This document shows positions 1 through 6,042 of a stretch of DNA of 6,042 nucleotides, in pieces. The position numbers were made by a program, and so were the translations under genes. This stretch comes from Nitrospiraceae bacterium (GTDB taxonomy: Bacteria > Nitrospirota > Nitrospiria > Nitrospirales > UBA8639), in the NCBI GenBank assembly GCA_003523945.1, contig DOFS01000557.1:1-6042 (forward strand), in the 5' to 3' direction. How positions within the stretch are numbered: position 1 is the first letter of the stretch; every line of letters begins with the position of its first letter. Under the pieces are notes generated by a model. It ran no database searches, had not been told where the DNA came from, and worked only from the letters and a program-made list of their open reading frames with translations.

Positions 1-116
1 GATTCAATGTGCAGGTCATAGTCTTCTCTCGGACGCAGACGCAAGTGATGCGGTCCGAGTGTCACAGCACCCGAGAAATTATAATACGTCCGATGAAGAA
101 TTTTATAGCGCTGCAT
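1..116 (-). CDS. Transglutaminase-family protein, N-terminal fragment (runs off the left edge)
   Basis: Only the first 38 codons lie in the window; the gene continues leftwards past position 1. The translation begins MQRYKILHRTYYNFSGAV and continues with a GPHHLRLRPRED stretch. This is the typical opening of the bacterial transglutaminase-like N-terminal region (Pfam PF08379 type), whose hallmark is an initial YxIxHxTxYxYS beta strand followed by (G)PHxLRLRPR. In this family that region precedes a papain-fold transglutaminase core with a Cys-His-Asp triad; the core is outside the window, so activity cannot be judged. The start is the ATG at 116-114. An AGGA at 126-123 lies 6 bases upstream, and reading back in frame to the next stop shows no other ATG, GTG or TTG. 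The gap to the STAND gene upstream is 179 bases, so it is probably transcribed separately or by read-through only. Cellular role is unknown; members are often described as putative cysteine proteases. Confidence 0.85.
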   Translation of the reverse strand, partial: MQRYKILHRTYYNFSGAVTLGPHHLRLRPREDYDLHIE

Positions 117-122
117 CTTTTT

Positions 123-126
123 TCCT
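123..126 (-). promoter_or_regulatory. Ribosome binding site of the transglutaminase-family gene
   Basis: AGGA on the minus strand, followed by six bases of A/G and then ATG. It supports the start at 116 and is the only Shine-Dalgarno-like motif before that ATG. Confidence 0.6.
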
Positions 127-162
127 AATTCTGCGATTTCAACTGTATTAAAGGATTTGTAA

Positions 163-181
163 AACCTTCTGATTGAAGGTT
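163..181 (-). terminator. Small hairpin between the STAND gene and the transglutaminase gene, possible weak terminator
   Basis: Perfect 7-bp inverted repeat AACCTTC / GAAGGTT with a 5-base loop. On the minus strand the second arm ends in a run of four T before A and C, so it could act as a weak intrinsic terminator for the STAND transcript, whose stop codon lies 115 bases upstream. The stem is short and only moderately GC-rich and the T run is brief, so attenuation or plain chance are alternatives. The rest of the 117-295 spacer shows no gene and no convincing promoter for the downstream gene. Confidence 0.35.
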
Positions 182-295
182 CCCGGTTTTTCGAAACTTT
201 AAGTCCCTTTCCCTGCTACAAGTTTTTTGTCCATAGGTCCCGTAACTGATCCTTGACATTCTTTCTGGATTACAATCAGATAACTCTTGTTTTAT

Positions 296-3200
296 TTAGA
301 ACAGGCGTTTCATGACTGTCTCGTCTAAAGACTGATTGAGCGCATTTGCGGCAGCCTGAAGCAAAATTTTCAGGGTTCCGTTTCCATCTTCAACTTCCTT
401 CACAGAATGAAGCAGAATGGGAACAGATGTACGCGGAGCGGTGAACTGGAAGTGATTTTCCGCCTGCATGCGCCAGTAAGAAGCAAAGTGCCGCGCGACA
501 TGGAGGTTAAAGAGCTCTTGTCGGGAGAAGCTGGCATCGCAGAGGAACGCCGAAGTGAGGAGCGCCTGCAATTTCAGAGCTTTAGTGGCAACCGGTATGT
601 TTGATAGTAGCTTCGCGGCTGCTCCACACCGTACCGTAGCTGCATTGGTTGTATTAATAACGGTTGGCTCAAGAATATGAGTTGGACGTGAGGCTCCCTC
701 AATAACCAACTGAATTGCGCTTGTTAGGGGAGCGTCGTCTCCGAGTTTTTCTCTGCTTTCTTCTAGCCATTTTTCAAGGTGGGCCATTAGGTTAGAACCA
801 CTGACAATAATTCCTGCAACCAACAGACCAAACCAGCGCTCAGGTGCGATCACGAGATTAGTTGCTGGTCCATCGTCTAGCTCCAGAATGGTTGGGCTCT
901 CTCCTCTGGTGGATAGGTCAGCCCATGCTGTCTCAAAATATACTAATGCCCGAATGAACCCAGTTCCTGAGCCATTGGCATACGATAATGCCAGGAGTGC
1001 CTCTGATGCACACCATCGGATATGAATATACCTTGAAGTTTTCAAGGCCTCGAGTTCATGGCCTATAGAGGATGGACCTACTCCTAATGTCGTTGCAAGG
1101 AGTAACACTTGGGCTTTGGTCTTTTCACAACGGGCAGCTTGCCCAGGCGCAACTTTAGAAACCTTTAAAATAGGAGAGCTTATGTCTCCGGGTTGAATTC
1201 GTGGCTCGGCCTCATCCTGTTTCCAATAGGCTCTCTTTATGGCTCCGCAAACATCAACGGTTGCCCGAAGTACGGCTTCCCAATAAGGATTACCTTCCGC
1301 TGCTGCTTCGGAAGGTAAGGCTAGAATTGCCTCGGCCAATAATCCTGCGGCAGTAGCTTGGTTGCCTGCGAGAGATAGGACGAATGCTGCATCCACTCGC
1401 AAGCTAAACTTAAGGAGATCGAAAACACCGGGGGGTAGGGAATCGGCTGTTAAAGTAAAGATTCGTTCTGCTTGACTCCACTGTTTAAGCCGGGCGGCGC
1501 AAACACCCGCGCGTCGATGTGCGAAAGGATCTAGTGAGGCCTTGCTAACTGGGTCTGATGTCATCTGGCTCCAGATACTAAGAACTGTTTCATCGTCATG
1601 CCTATGAAAAAGGACATTGGCGCGCTGCTCGAGGAGCACAACCGAAGGCCCAAAGGCTGCTTCAGCCTGTTCCAGCGCAGTCAAAGCGTCCTCAGGCCGT
1701 CCGAGATACTCGGTGAGAATAATCGCTTTTGCCTTAGCGGCTTCCCTGCCAAGCCGAGGGGCAACTCGTTGTTTGGCATACTCGATTATTCGCTCAAAGA
1801 GGGCCAGCCAAGGCTCCCATTCCTGTGTTTCCTCATGCTTCGCAGCCCATGCACCCTGTACAAATGCCCCAAGGTCCTGCACTATTGGCCATTCAACGGT
1901 CGCTTCAAATTGTTGTCGCAGATCCTCTGTTGCCGTGTTGTCTAACCACTGCAATAGGTAGTCGAGGCTTTTCATGTCACGAATACTTTGAGTAGCTAAG
2001 AGAAACATTCTTTGGGCAAGTGTTGAATTTGTAGGCAAAACATCTGTCTCAATGGTTTCCGAGAATATTCGTCCAATTTTCGCTTCCTGCTGTTCGAGCA
2101 GTTTTCTCGGCACTTTCGGAAGATTAGTGATTGCTTTTAGGCGAGGATTAAGTGGAATTTTGCGGTTTTCTGAAAAGCCGATCGAGAATATCATGTTTAC
2201 CAACATGAGGGATTTTCCTTCGGGGGACGGGATTTTCTCGACGTCCTCGACCCAACGAGCGCAAATATTTTGCAGGTAATCTGAGTCCAGCGTTAAAGCT
2301 ACCTGAAATTGCAGACTTCGAAGAATCGCCGCTGTAATTGCATCGTCTGCGATGGCCTGTCCACTATTGAGTGCCACCAGGGAGAGCCATAGGAGATGCC
2401 GCTTGACCTCGCGTTTTGCTACATGGTCTTCGATTAATTGTAATTTTAACGCTGTGAGAGCAAGCCGCTTGGGCTCCCCTCCCAGGTATGCGTGGAAGAG
2501 AAGTGCGGCTGCCTCAGATGGGTTTAGGGGTTGTTTGGCTTTAATAGCATCGTGCAAACGAATATGAGCCTTTTTGCGTTTCTCTGGTGACCACACTTCA
2601 GTGGCAACTCCTTGAAGAAGTGCCGTTGTGCGAAAAGAGGTACCCTCTATCCTTTCAACCCATTTCCCAATGAGCTTGTCTAACACATCGCCAGCGTTTG
2701 TCAGACCCTCAACGGTTTCGGCCAATCGAATCGCAACTTCTCGATGCATCGGCACGGAGGATTCCGATAACAAATAGACGAACTCCGCAGTTGGATTAGG
2801 CACTGTTTCACTGAGTAGCTGCCGAGCCATCTGACGTGCTGTGGTCAAAGCAGACGACTGTGTGGTCAAGTCAATCATTGTAGGGTTGGGCCAACCACGA
2901 GCAGCGAGTTCAGCAATTCGAACCTGGATGAGTTTTGGATGACCCTTCGTCCACATTGTTACGAATTTCCCCCAGGTTTCGGAAAGCTTTTCCGGGCACC
3001 CATGCTCCTGGCACAAGGCCTCAGTTTCCGCGATGGTCAACTCAGGCACATCTAGAAGTTCGATGTTCTGGAAGTCATGAACAACGGCCGAATCGTTAGA
3101 GGCACCTTGTGCTGTGAGAAGGACACCGCGCCCTGTTGTGTTGGCTCTGGCCAACACCAAGCCAAGCGAGTCTTTGTATCCATGATGCGCCTTGGGACTG

Positions 3201-4363
3201 ACATCTAGATCATCAATTATGATCAGATTCGGGCAATCTCTACTTTCGATTTGACGTGCGAGTGCAAGGAATAGGTTATCCACCTCACTCGGTATTCGCT
3301 CGGTTATGTTGATCCACCATGCCTCGGGGCATAGCGATGAAGCGACAAGCTGGGCAAGTGTCGTTTTTCCTTTGTAGACTGATCCGGTTAATAGGATGAC
3401 TCGACGTTGCTTAACCAACTCCTCCAGATGCCGCGTGAGCGCCGGTCTTTGGAGGAGTGGGTCCGGGGGCGTTGGTGACTTCAGAAGTAACATTTCAAGT
3501 AATTTCAAACCGGGAGGTGCATTTACTATAAGATCAACCAATTGATCAACTGGCACTGATAGGTTCAATGTTGTTGCTGCTTCGAATTGTCGTAACAATT
3601 CGCCGTGAGTCAAGCACCTGTTGGAGGTGATGGTTTCCTGCACTACTTCCCAGAAACGAGACTCCAGATATTTTCGAACATTTGTAATGAGAGTCATAGG
3701 GCGACGCTGACGTTCAAGGTGTGCAGCGATACGGTCATCGACACTTCGTTTGACAAGCTCAAGCTCGGGTTGGTTTGTGAGCCAGTGAAATCGCAGGATG
3801 AGACGCTCTTGGACAACATCAGGTGTTTCAGATTCCAGAAATACCCGTAAGGCGCTCTGGGCCTTTAACTTAGTTGAGAGAAATGAAATGATTTTCTTGG
3901 CTATCTCTAAGTTTGTCTGGGCTATCCGCCAAGCTTTGATGCCCGGGAGCCCATCGAAATTTGCGTCTTGCTCCATGGCAATAGAGCTGGTGGTCAGGTA
4001 GTGAAAATCAATCTGTCGTGAAGGATCCTTGCAGGATAGGGTCCAGAAGTTCTCCAGTGCCTCGTGAGCCTTCGCAGTGCCTAACGAAATAGAAACTGCA
4101 TTCTTTTTAACTTGCACAGTAATCGCGCTGTCAGATTTTACAATATCGAAGTCTTCTGCTCCTTCCAAATAGATTACTTCGTCGGCATTTTTTAGTCTTA
4201 GCCAGGCGTCAATTGAACACCAAGCCTGATAGACAGTCCCTTGAATTGATGGAACGGCTTGTCGCCTGGGGTCACCTGGTAAAGGCGATGGAAGGTCAGC
4301 TGTGAGTCCGACTACCTCGTCAATTCTAATTGGTTGAACAGCTGGGGGATCGAGTTCGGTCAT
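296..4363 (-). CDS. STAND NTPase with N-terminal Cap4/DUF4297-like nuclease domain; probable Avs-type antiphage protein
   Basis: A 1355-residue cytoplasmic protein with no signal peptide or membrane segment visible. Residues about 38-130 match the Cap4/DUF4297 (dsDNA nuclease) pattern: QGTVYQAW at 41-48, LEGAEDFDI at 66-74 supplying acidic residues (E67, E70, D71, D73), and QVKK at 84-87, a PD-(D/E)xK core with the QxK variant. Residues about 305-500 form a P-loop STAND module. Walker A is GSVYKGKTT (327-335). Walker B is LIIIDDLD (380-387). A strand and sensor-like segment is GVLLTAQ (413-419). The GHP at 474-476 matches the GxP motif that closes the helical subdomain in NB-ARC-like ATPases. 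Residues about 500-610 are probably winged helix. The rest is alpha-helical, with TPR-like pairs around 870-1020. Known Avs proteins use such a C-terminal array to bind a phage protein, oligomerise and activate the nuclease; here that is inference. The length is at the short end for Avs proteins. The ATG at 4363 has only a weak purine-rich site (AGAGCGGA) upstream. No second system gene is visible. Confidence 0.85.
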   Translation of the reverse strand: MTELDPPAVQPIRIDEVVGLTADLPSPLPGDPRRQAVPSIQGTVYQAWCSIDAWLRLKNADEVIYLEGAEDFDIVKSDSAITVQVKKNAVSISLGTAKAHEALENFWTLSCKDPSRQIDFHYLTTSSIAMEQDANFDGLPGIKAWRIAQTNLEIAKKIISFLSTKLKAQSALRVFLESETPDVVQERLILRFHWLTNQPELELVKRSVDDRIAAHLERQRRPMTLITNVRKYLESRFWEVVQETITSNRCLTHGELLRQFEAATTLNLSVPVDQLVDLIVNAPPGLKLLEMLLLKSPTPPDPLLQRPALTRHLEELVKQRRVILLTGSVYKGKTTLAQLVASSLCPEAWWINITERIPSEVDNLFLALARQIESRDCPNLIIIDDLDVSPKAHHGYKDSLGLVLARANTTGRGVLLTAQGASNDSAVVHDFQNIELLDVPELTIAETEALCQEHGCPEKLSETWGKFVTMWTKGHPKLIQVRIAELAARGWPNPTMIDLTTQSSALTTARQMARQLLSETVPNPTAEFVYLLSESSVPMHREVAIRLAETVEGLTNAGDVLDKLIGKWVERIEGTSFRTTALLQGVATEVWSPEKRKKAHIRLHDAIKAKQPLNPSEAAALLFHAYLGGEPKRLALTALKLQLIEDHVAKREVKRHLLWLSLVALNSGQAIADDAITAAILRSLQFQVALTLDSDYLQNICARWVEDVEKIPSPEGKSLMLVNMIFSIGFSENRKIPLNPRLKAITNLPKVPRKLLEQQEAKIGRIFSETIETDVLPTNSTLAQRMFLLATQSIRDMKSLDYLLQWLDNTATEDLRQQFEATVEWPIVQDLGAFVQGAWAAKHEETQEWEPWLALFERIIEYAKQRVAPRLGREAAKAKAIILTEYLGRPEDALTALEQAEAAFGPSVVLLEQRANVLFHRHDDETVLSIWSQMTSDPVSKASLDPFAHRRAGVCAARLKQWSQAERIFTLTADSLPPGVFDLLKFSLRVDAAFVLSLAGNQATAAGLLAEAILALPSEAAAEGNPYWEAVLRATVDVCGAIKRAYWKQDEAEPRIQPGDISSPILKVSKVAPGQAARCEKTKAQVLLLATTLGVGPSSIGHELEALKTSRYIHIRWCASEALLALSYANGSGTGFIRALVYFETAWADLSTRGESPTILELDDGPATNLVIAPERWFGLLVAGIIVSGSNLMAHLEKWLEESREKLGDDAPLTSAIQLVIEGASRPTHILEPTVINTTNAATVRCGAAAKLLSNIPVATKALKLQALLTSAFLCDASFSRQELFNLHVARHFASYWRMQAENHFQFTAPRTSVPILLHSVKEVEDGNGTLKILLQAAANALNQSLDETVMKRLF

Positions 4364-4397
4364 TATTTTCCGCTCTGCTTCGAAAGCTGTTGTCTAG

Positions 4398-4434
4398 CTG
4401 GGCAATGCAATTCTTAGGTTATTGCCTTACCCAG
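4398..4434 (-). promoter_or_regulatory. Inverted repeat in the probable leader of the STAND gene
   Basis: GGCAAT (4401-4406) and ATTGCC (4421-4426) form a 6-bp inverted repeat separated by 14 bases. CTG and CAG outside it (4398-4400, 4432-4434) extend the symmetry, with five unpaired bases on one side. It ends 35 bases upstream of the STAND start codon, so it could be an operator or an mRNA leader hairpin that limits expression of a toxic nuclease. I found no good sigma-70 -35/-10 pair near it. Chance occurrence is possible. Confidence 0.25.
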
Positions 4435-4474
4435 GCTTTTGTTTCTGACTTCAGAATTCTCGGGATATTCCCCT

Positions 4475-4502
4475 AGCAGGAATTGGAGTGCAGTAGGAAT
4501 TG
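4475..4502. repeat. Two 11-bp direct repeats (AGCAGGAATTG / AGTAGGAATTG)
   Basis: The copies lie at 4475-4485 and 4492-4502, differ at one base, and start 17 bases apart. That spacing is somewhat over one and a half helical turns. The second copy touches the left arm of the 4502-4527 hairpin. The pair lies 112-139 bases upstream of the STAND start codon, a plausible position for activator or repressor binding. The function is unknown. Confidence 0.4.
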
Positions 4503-4527
4503 TGGGCTTCGCGTAGGCGAAGCCCAC
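4502..4527 (-). terminator. Perfect 11-bp GC-rich hairpin downstream of the lysine-rich gene
   Basis: GTGGGCTTCGC and GCGAAGCCCAC flank a 4-base loop, giving an uninterrupted 11-bp stem. It begins 27 bases past the stop codon of the small lysine-rich gene, where a terminator would be expected, and would separate that gene from the STAND gene. Neither strand has a T tract after the stem (AATTCC on the minus strand, CACTTCC on the plus strand). It therefore is not a textbook intrinsic terminator; it may act as a bidirectional pause or 3'-end-stabilising hairpin, or belong to a dispersed intergenic palindrome family. Confidence 0.55.
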
Positions 4528-4553
4528 CACTTCCATTTTAGAAAGCGTCTCGC

Positions 4554-4640
4554 CTATTTCTTCTTATCTTTTTTCTTCTGTTGATCGACTTTCTGCTTTT
4601 GAGCTTTGTCCTTGTCTTTTTTTCCGCCTTTGTCTCCCAT
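4554..4640 (-). CDS. Small lysine-rich protein, 28 residues, function unknown
   Basis: The ATG at 4640-4638 is preceded by a perfect AAAGGAGGT with a 5-base gap, and the frame closes with TAG at 4554. The peptide starts MGDKGGKKDKDKAQKQK and ends in KKKDKKK. Thirteen of its 28 residues are lysine, five aspartate and four glutamine, with no cysteine and no aromatic or hydrophobic segment, so it should be disordered and strongly basic. I recall similar short 'MGDK-GKKDK' proteins annotated as hypothetical in environmental Gram-negative genomes, but cannot verify this here. Such composition suits nucleic-acid or ribosome binding, but that is only inference. It has its own hairpin downstream (4502-4527) and a 361-base gap upstream, so it is likely a monocistronic gene. 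The strong ribosome binding site is the main argument that it is real and well expressed. Confidence 0.75.
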   Translation of the reverse strand: MGDKGGKKDKDKAQKQKVDQQKKKDKKK

Positions 4641-5001
4641 GATGTACCTCCTTTCTTTTTAAGATTGACCATCGTTCTGTGAAGGGTACGCCAAACTATT
4701 CTGATTCTATGACTGCCTGTTTTCGTAATCCTCAGGATCAGCGATTTAGCTTACCATGATCCAGCGATAATAGAACCGTTTAGATCCCTTGATAATCCAT
4801 TGATTGGCTTGCCGTTTTTTAGACCATCCGCTGGTTGAATGAACGCCCAATCAAGTCCGCCGAATAAGGCGATGCCGGCGGTGTTGCGGAGATTGGTGAA
4901 ACAACCTCAGGTCATTTCACTTCTTCTTTGTCTTGGAGGTTTTTATGTCACCACTCCATTCTCCCTCCATGCCTTTCCTCATTTTTTCATGGTGGCGCAC
5001 C
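4641..5001. other. 361-base intergenic region with no confident gene; possible gene remnant at 4751-4906 (minus)
   Basis: This lies between the trypsin-FGE stop and the lysine-rich gene. A stop-bounded minus-strand segment at 4906-4751 encodes 51 residues of protein-like composition (including NTAGIALFGGLDWAF and NGKPINGLSRDLNGS) ending at TAA, but it has no ATG, GTG or TTG near its beginning. It may be the tail of a decayed gene; I recognise no family. Nearby, CAGCGAT occurs twice (4739-4745, 4762-4768), and GGATCA / TGATCC form a 6-bp inverted repeat (4735-4740, 4757-4762). No T-tailed terminator hairpin is evident after the FGE stop. The promoter of the lysine-rich gene should be in the lower part, but only weak -10-like hexamers (for example TAGAAT on the minus strand) are seen. 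Confidence 0.4.
4646..4654 (-). promoter_or_regulatory. Strong ribosome binding site of the lysine-rich gene
   Basis: AAAGGAGGT on the minus strand is fully complementary to the anti-Shine-Dalgarno core and lies five bases before ATG. It is the best such site in the window and decides that the 28-codon frame is a gene. Confidence 0.8.
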
Positions 5002-6042
5002 CTAATTTTGAGCGCAGCGGAAACCAAGACCCCCATCCGTGTGGGTTGGTGAAGCAGAAGAGCGCATTGCCGCTCTCAGGTATTCGTCTGTTGCGTTCCA
5101 TGCTCCACCTCGTATAACTTTTGAGGAACCTGCGACGGTCTCATTCGCATCCCGATCTGGATTCCGCAATTCATCCCAGGTATCTGCCGTCCACTCACTC
5201 ACATTTCCGGCAAAGTCGTACCCTCCATAGGGACTTTTATCCTTTTCGAAAGTTCCGACTGGAGATAGTTTTGATAGTTCAAAGTCCCCAAATGTTGCAA
5301 AATTCGTGAATTGACTCTGCGGTGGGTCATTGCCCCATGGAAAAATGCGCCCGTCTGCTCCTCGCGCACTTTTCTCCCATTCATCTTCGGTCGGTAATCT
5401 CTTCTTAGCCCAATGGCAGTAGGCTTTGGCCTCCGGCCATGTCACGCCGACAACAGGGCGATTGGCATCCCGGGAAATATTGATGTCATCCCAATATTCG
5501 GGGGCTTTCCGACCGGTGACTTGTAGAAATTTCTCATACCGTTCAATGGTGACTTCATATTTGTCGATGAAGAAGTCTTCGACATAGACGGTATATCGAA
5601 TCCCTTCGGAAATGTTCTCGGTTCCTGAACGTGATTCCAGGTTCGTTTCAAATTGCCCTGCAGGGATCCGAACCATCGGCGCACCGTCTGCACCTGAGAT
5701 CTCTCGTGATAACGAGTCCTTTCCCGATGGTTCCACGTGCCATCCTTTCAACGCGATGGCCAAGACCGGTGTGGGGGCTGCATACCCCAGACGTCCCTGA
5801 GCATCTGTCACCACTCCGATCACTTTGCCATCAAGTAGAAGGGGACCGCCCGAATGGCCTTCCTCCACTAACGACTGAAACATCAGGTGGGGGCCTTTTC
5901 TCCCGCTGATACTTCCAGTCGAGACTGTCCAGGGAGCGAGATTTGGCGGAAATCCGATGAAGGTAATGGTTTCTCCCCCGGATACTTGGGTGGTCTGATC
6001 GAGCGGAAGCGCTGCCAGTCCGTCAGGAATGCTATCTGAAAC
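5002..6042 (-). CDS. Trypsin-like (S1C) peptidase fused to an FGE-sulfatase/SUMF1-like domain, partial (5' end beyond 6042)
   Basis: The frame is open without a stop from 6042 to the TAG at 5002, giving 346 visible residues. The ATG at 5883 is internal, because the 53 residues before it continue the protease fold, so the true start is off the window. Visible residues 1-100 are the second half of a trypsin-like domain: DGLAALPL at 7-14 fits the catalytic Asp strand, TFIGFPP (27-33) and STGSISG (41-47) are typical S1C strands, and GHSGGP at 62-67 contains the catalytic Ser64. The catalytic His must lie upstream. After a linker, residues about 123-346 form an FGE-sulfatase domain: MVRIPAG (123-129), DKYEVT (160-165), RLPTEDEWEKSARG (215-228), FPWGN (234-238), GNVSEWT (279-285), RGGAW (311-315) and a GFRC end. 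The C-terminal cysteine pair of true formylglycine-generating enzymes is absent (WNATDEYLRAAMR), so it is unlikely to make formylglycine and may be a binding domain. Location (secreted or cytoplasmic) cannot be decided without the N-terminus. Confidence 0.9.
   Translation of the reverse strand, partial: VSDSIPDGLAALPLDQTTQVSGGETITFIGFPPNLAPWTVSTGSISGRKGPHLMFQSLVEEGHSGGPLLLDGKVIGVVTDAQGRLGYAAPTPVLAIALKGWHVEPSGKDSLSREISGADGAPMVRIPAGQFETNLESRSGTENISEGIRYTVYVEDFFIDKYEVTIERYEKFLQVTGRKAPEYWDDINISRDANRPVVGVTWPEAKAYCHWAKKRLPTEDEWEKSARGADGRIFPWGNDPPQSQFTNFATFGDFELSKLSPVGTFEKDKSPYGGYDFAGNVSEWTADTWDELRNPDRDANETVAGSSKVIRGGAWNATDEYLRAAMRSSASPTHTDGGLGFRCAQN

Noticed and set aside
253..281. Plus-strand TTGACA (253-258) with TCAGAT 17 bases on, as a promoter
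   Set aside because: The -35 is perfect but the -10 matches only three of six positions, and it would point into the 3' end of the STAND gene antisense with no plus-strand gene to serve.
1598..1961. Two overlapping plus-strand open frames of about 115 codons inside the STAND gene
   Set aside because: They lie antisense to a long coherent coding frame, overlap each other and have low-complexity, non-protein-like translations. They are shadows.
4728..4831. Minus-strand TTG-start frame of about 34 basic, tryptophan-rich residues in the intergenic gap
   Set aside because: It has no ribosome binding site and overlaps another equally plausible open segment in a different frame. There is no way to favour it from sequence alone.
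4839..5117. Plus-strand open frame of 92 codons with a hydrophobic stretch, in the gap and over the 3' end of the trypsin-FGE gene
   Set aside because: It has no ribosome binding site, its last 116 bases run antisense to the conserved FGE C-terminus, and there is no recognisable family. The hydrophobic part comes from pyrimidine-rich DNA.
5002..5117. FGE C-terminus as the variable region of a diversity-generating retroelement
   Set aside because: The FGE fold is used by such variable proteins, but this end is not enriched in the AAY codons expected, and no template repeat or reverse transcriptase is in the window. Genes beyond 6042 were not visible, so it is unsupported rather than excluded.
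5002..5883. Treating the ATG at 5883 as the start of the trypsin-FGE gene
   Set aside because: The 53 codons upstream to the window edge are open in frame and encode conserved trypsin-like strands, so the gene begins outside the window.

Overview
The window carries four minus-strand genes, two of them cut by its edges. Read in the direction of transcription (high to low coordinates) they are: the 3' two-thirds or so of a trypsin-like peptidase fused to an FGE-sulfatase (SUMF1-like) domain (from beyond 6042 to 5002); a tiny lysine-rich protein of 28 residues (4640-4554); a large 1355-residue STAND-type NTPase with an N-terminal Cap4/DUF4297-like nuclease domain (4363-296); and the first 38 codons of a transglutaminase-family protein (116 to below 1). 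I see no rRNA, tRNA, CRISPR array, insertion sequence or attachment site.

The organism is a bacterium of roughly balanced base composition (estimated by eye) with canonical AGGAGG-type ribosome binding sites. Trypsin-FGE fusions, short lysine-rich 'MGDK...' peptides and transglutaminase-family proteins occur together in environmental Gram-negative lineages such as Nitrospirota. This is a weak hint from memory, not an assignment.

The most interesting gene is the STAND protein. It reads as a one-gene antiphage sensor-effector of the Avs (AVAST)/Cap4-STAND type. It has a PD-(D/E)xK-like nuclease core with a QxK variant (residues about 38-130), a P-loop NTPase (about 305-500; Walker A 327-335, Walker B 380-387, GxP-like motif 474-476), a probable winged-helix segment, and about 750 residues of alpha-helical, partly TPR-like sequence that would be the sensor. 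No obvious partner gene adjoins it, and its flanks are ordinary genes, so it looks like a solitary defence gene placed between unrelated chromosomal genes.

The spacer between the STAND gene and the small lysine-rich gene (4364-4553) is unusually structured. It holds an 11-bp perfect hairpin, a pair of 11-bp direct repeats spaced 17 bp apart, and an inverted repeat in the likely leader. The 361-bp gap between the lysine-rich gene and the trypsin-FGE gene holds no gene I can call, only a short stop-bounded open segment that may be a gene remnant. Nothing in the sequence shows that the four genes form one operon. The STAND gene probably has its own promoter downstream of the 4502-4527 hairpin.
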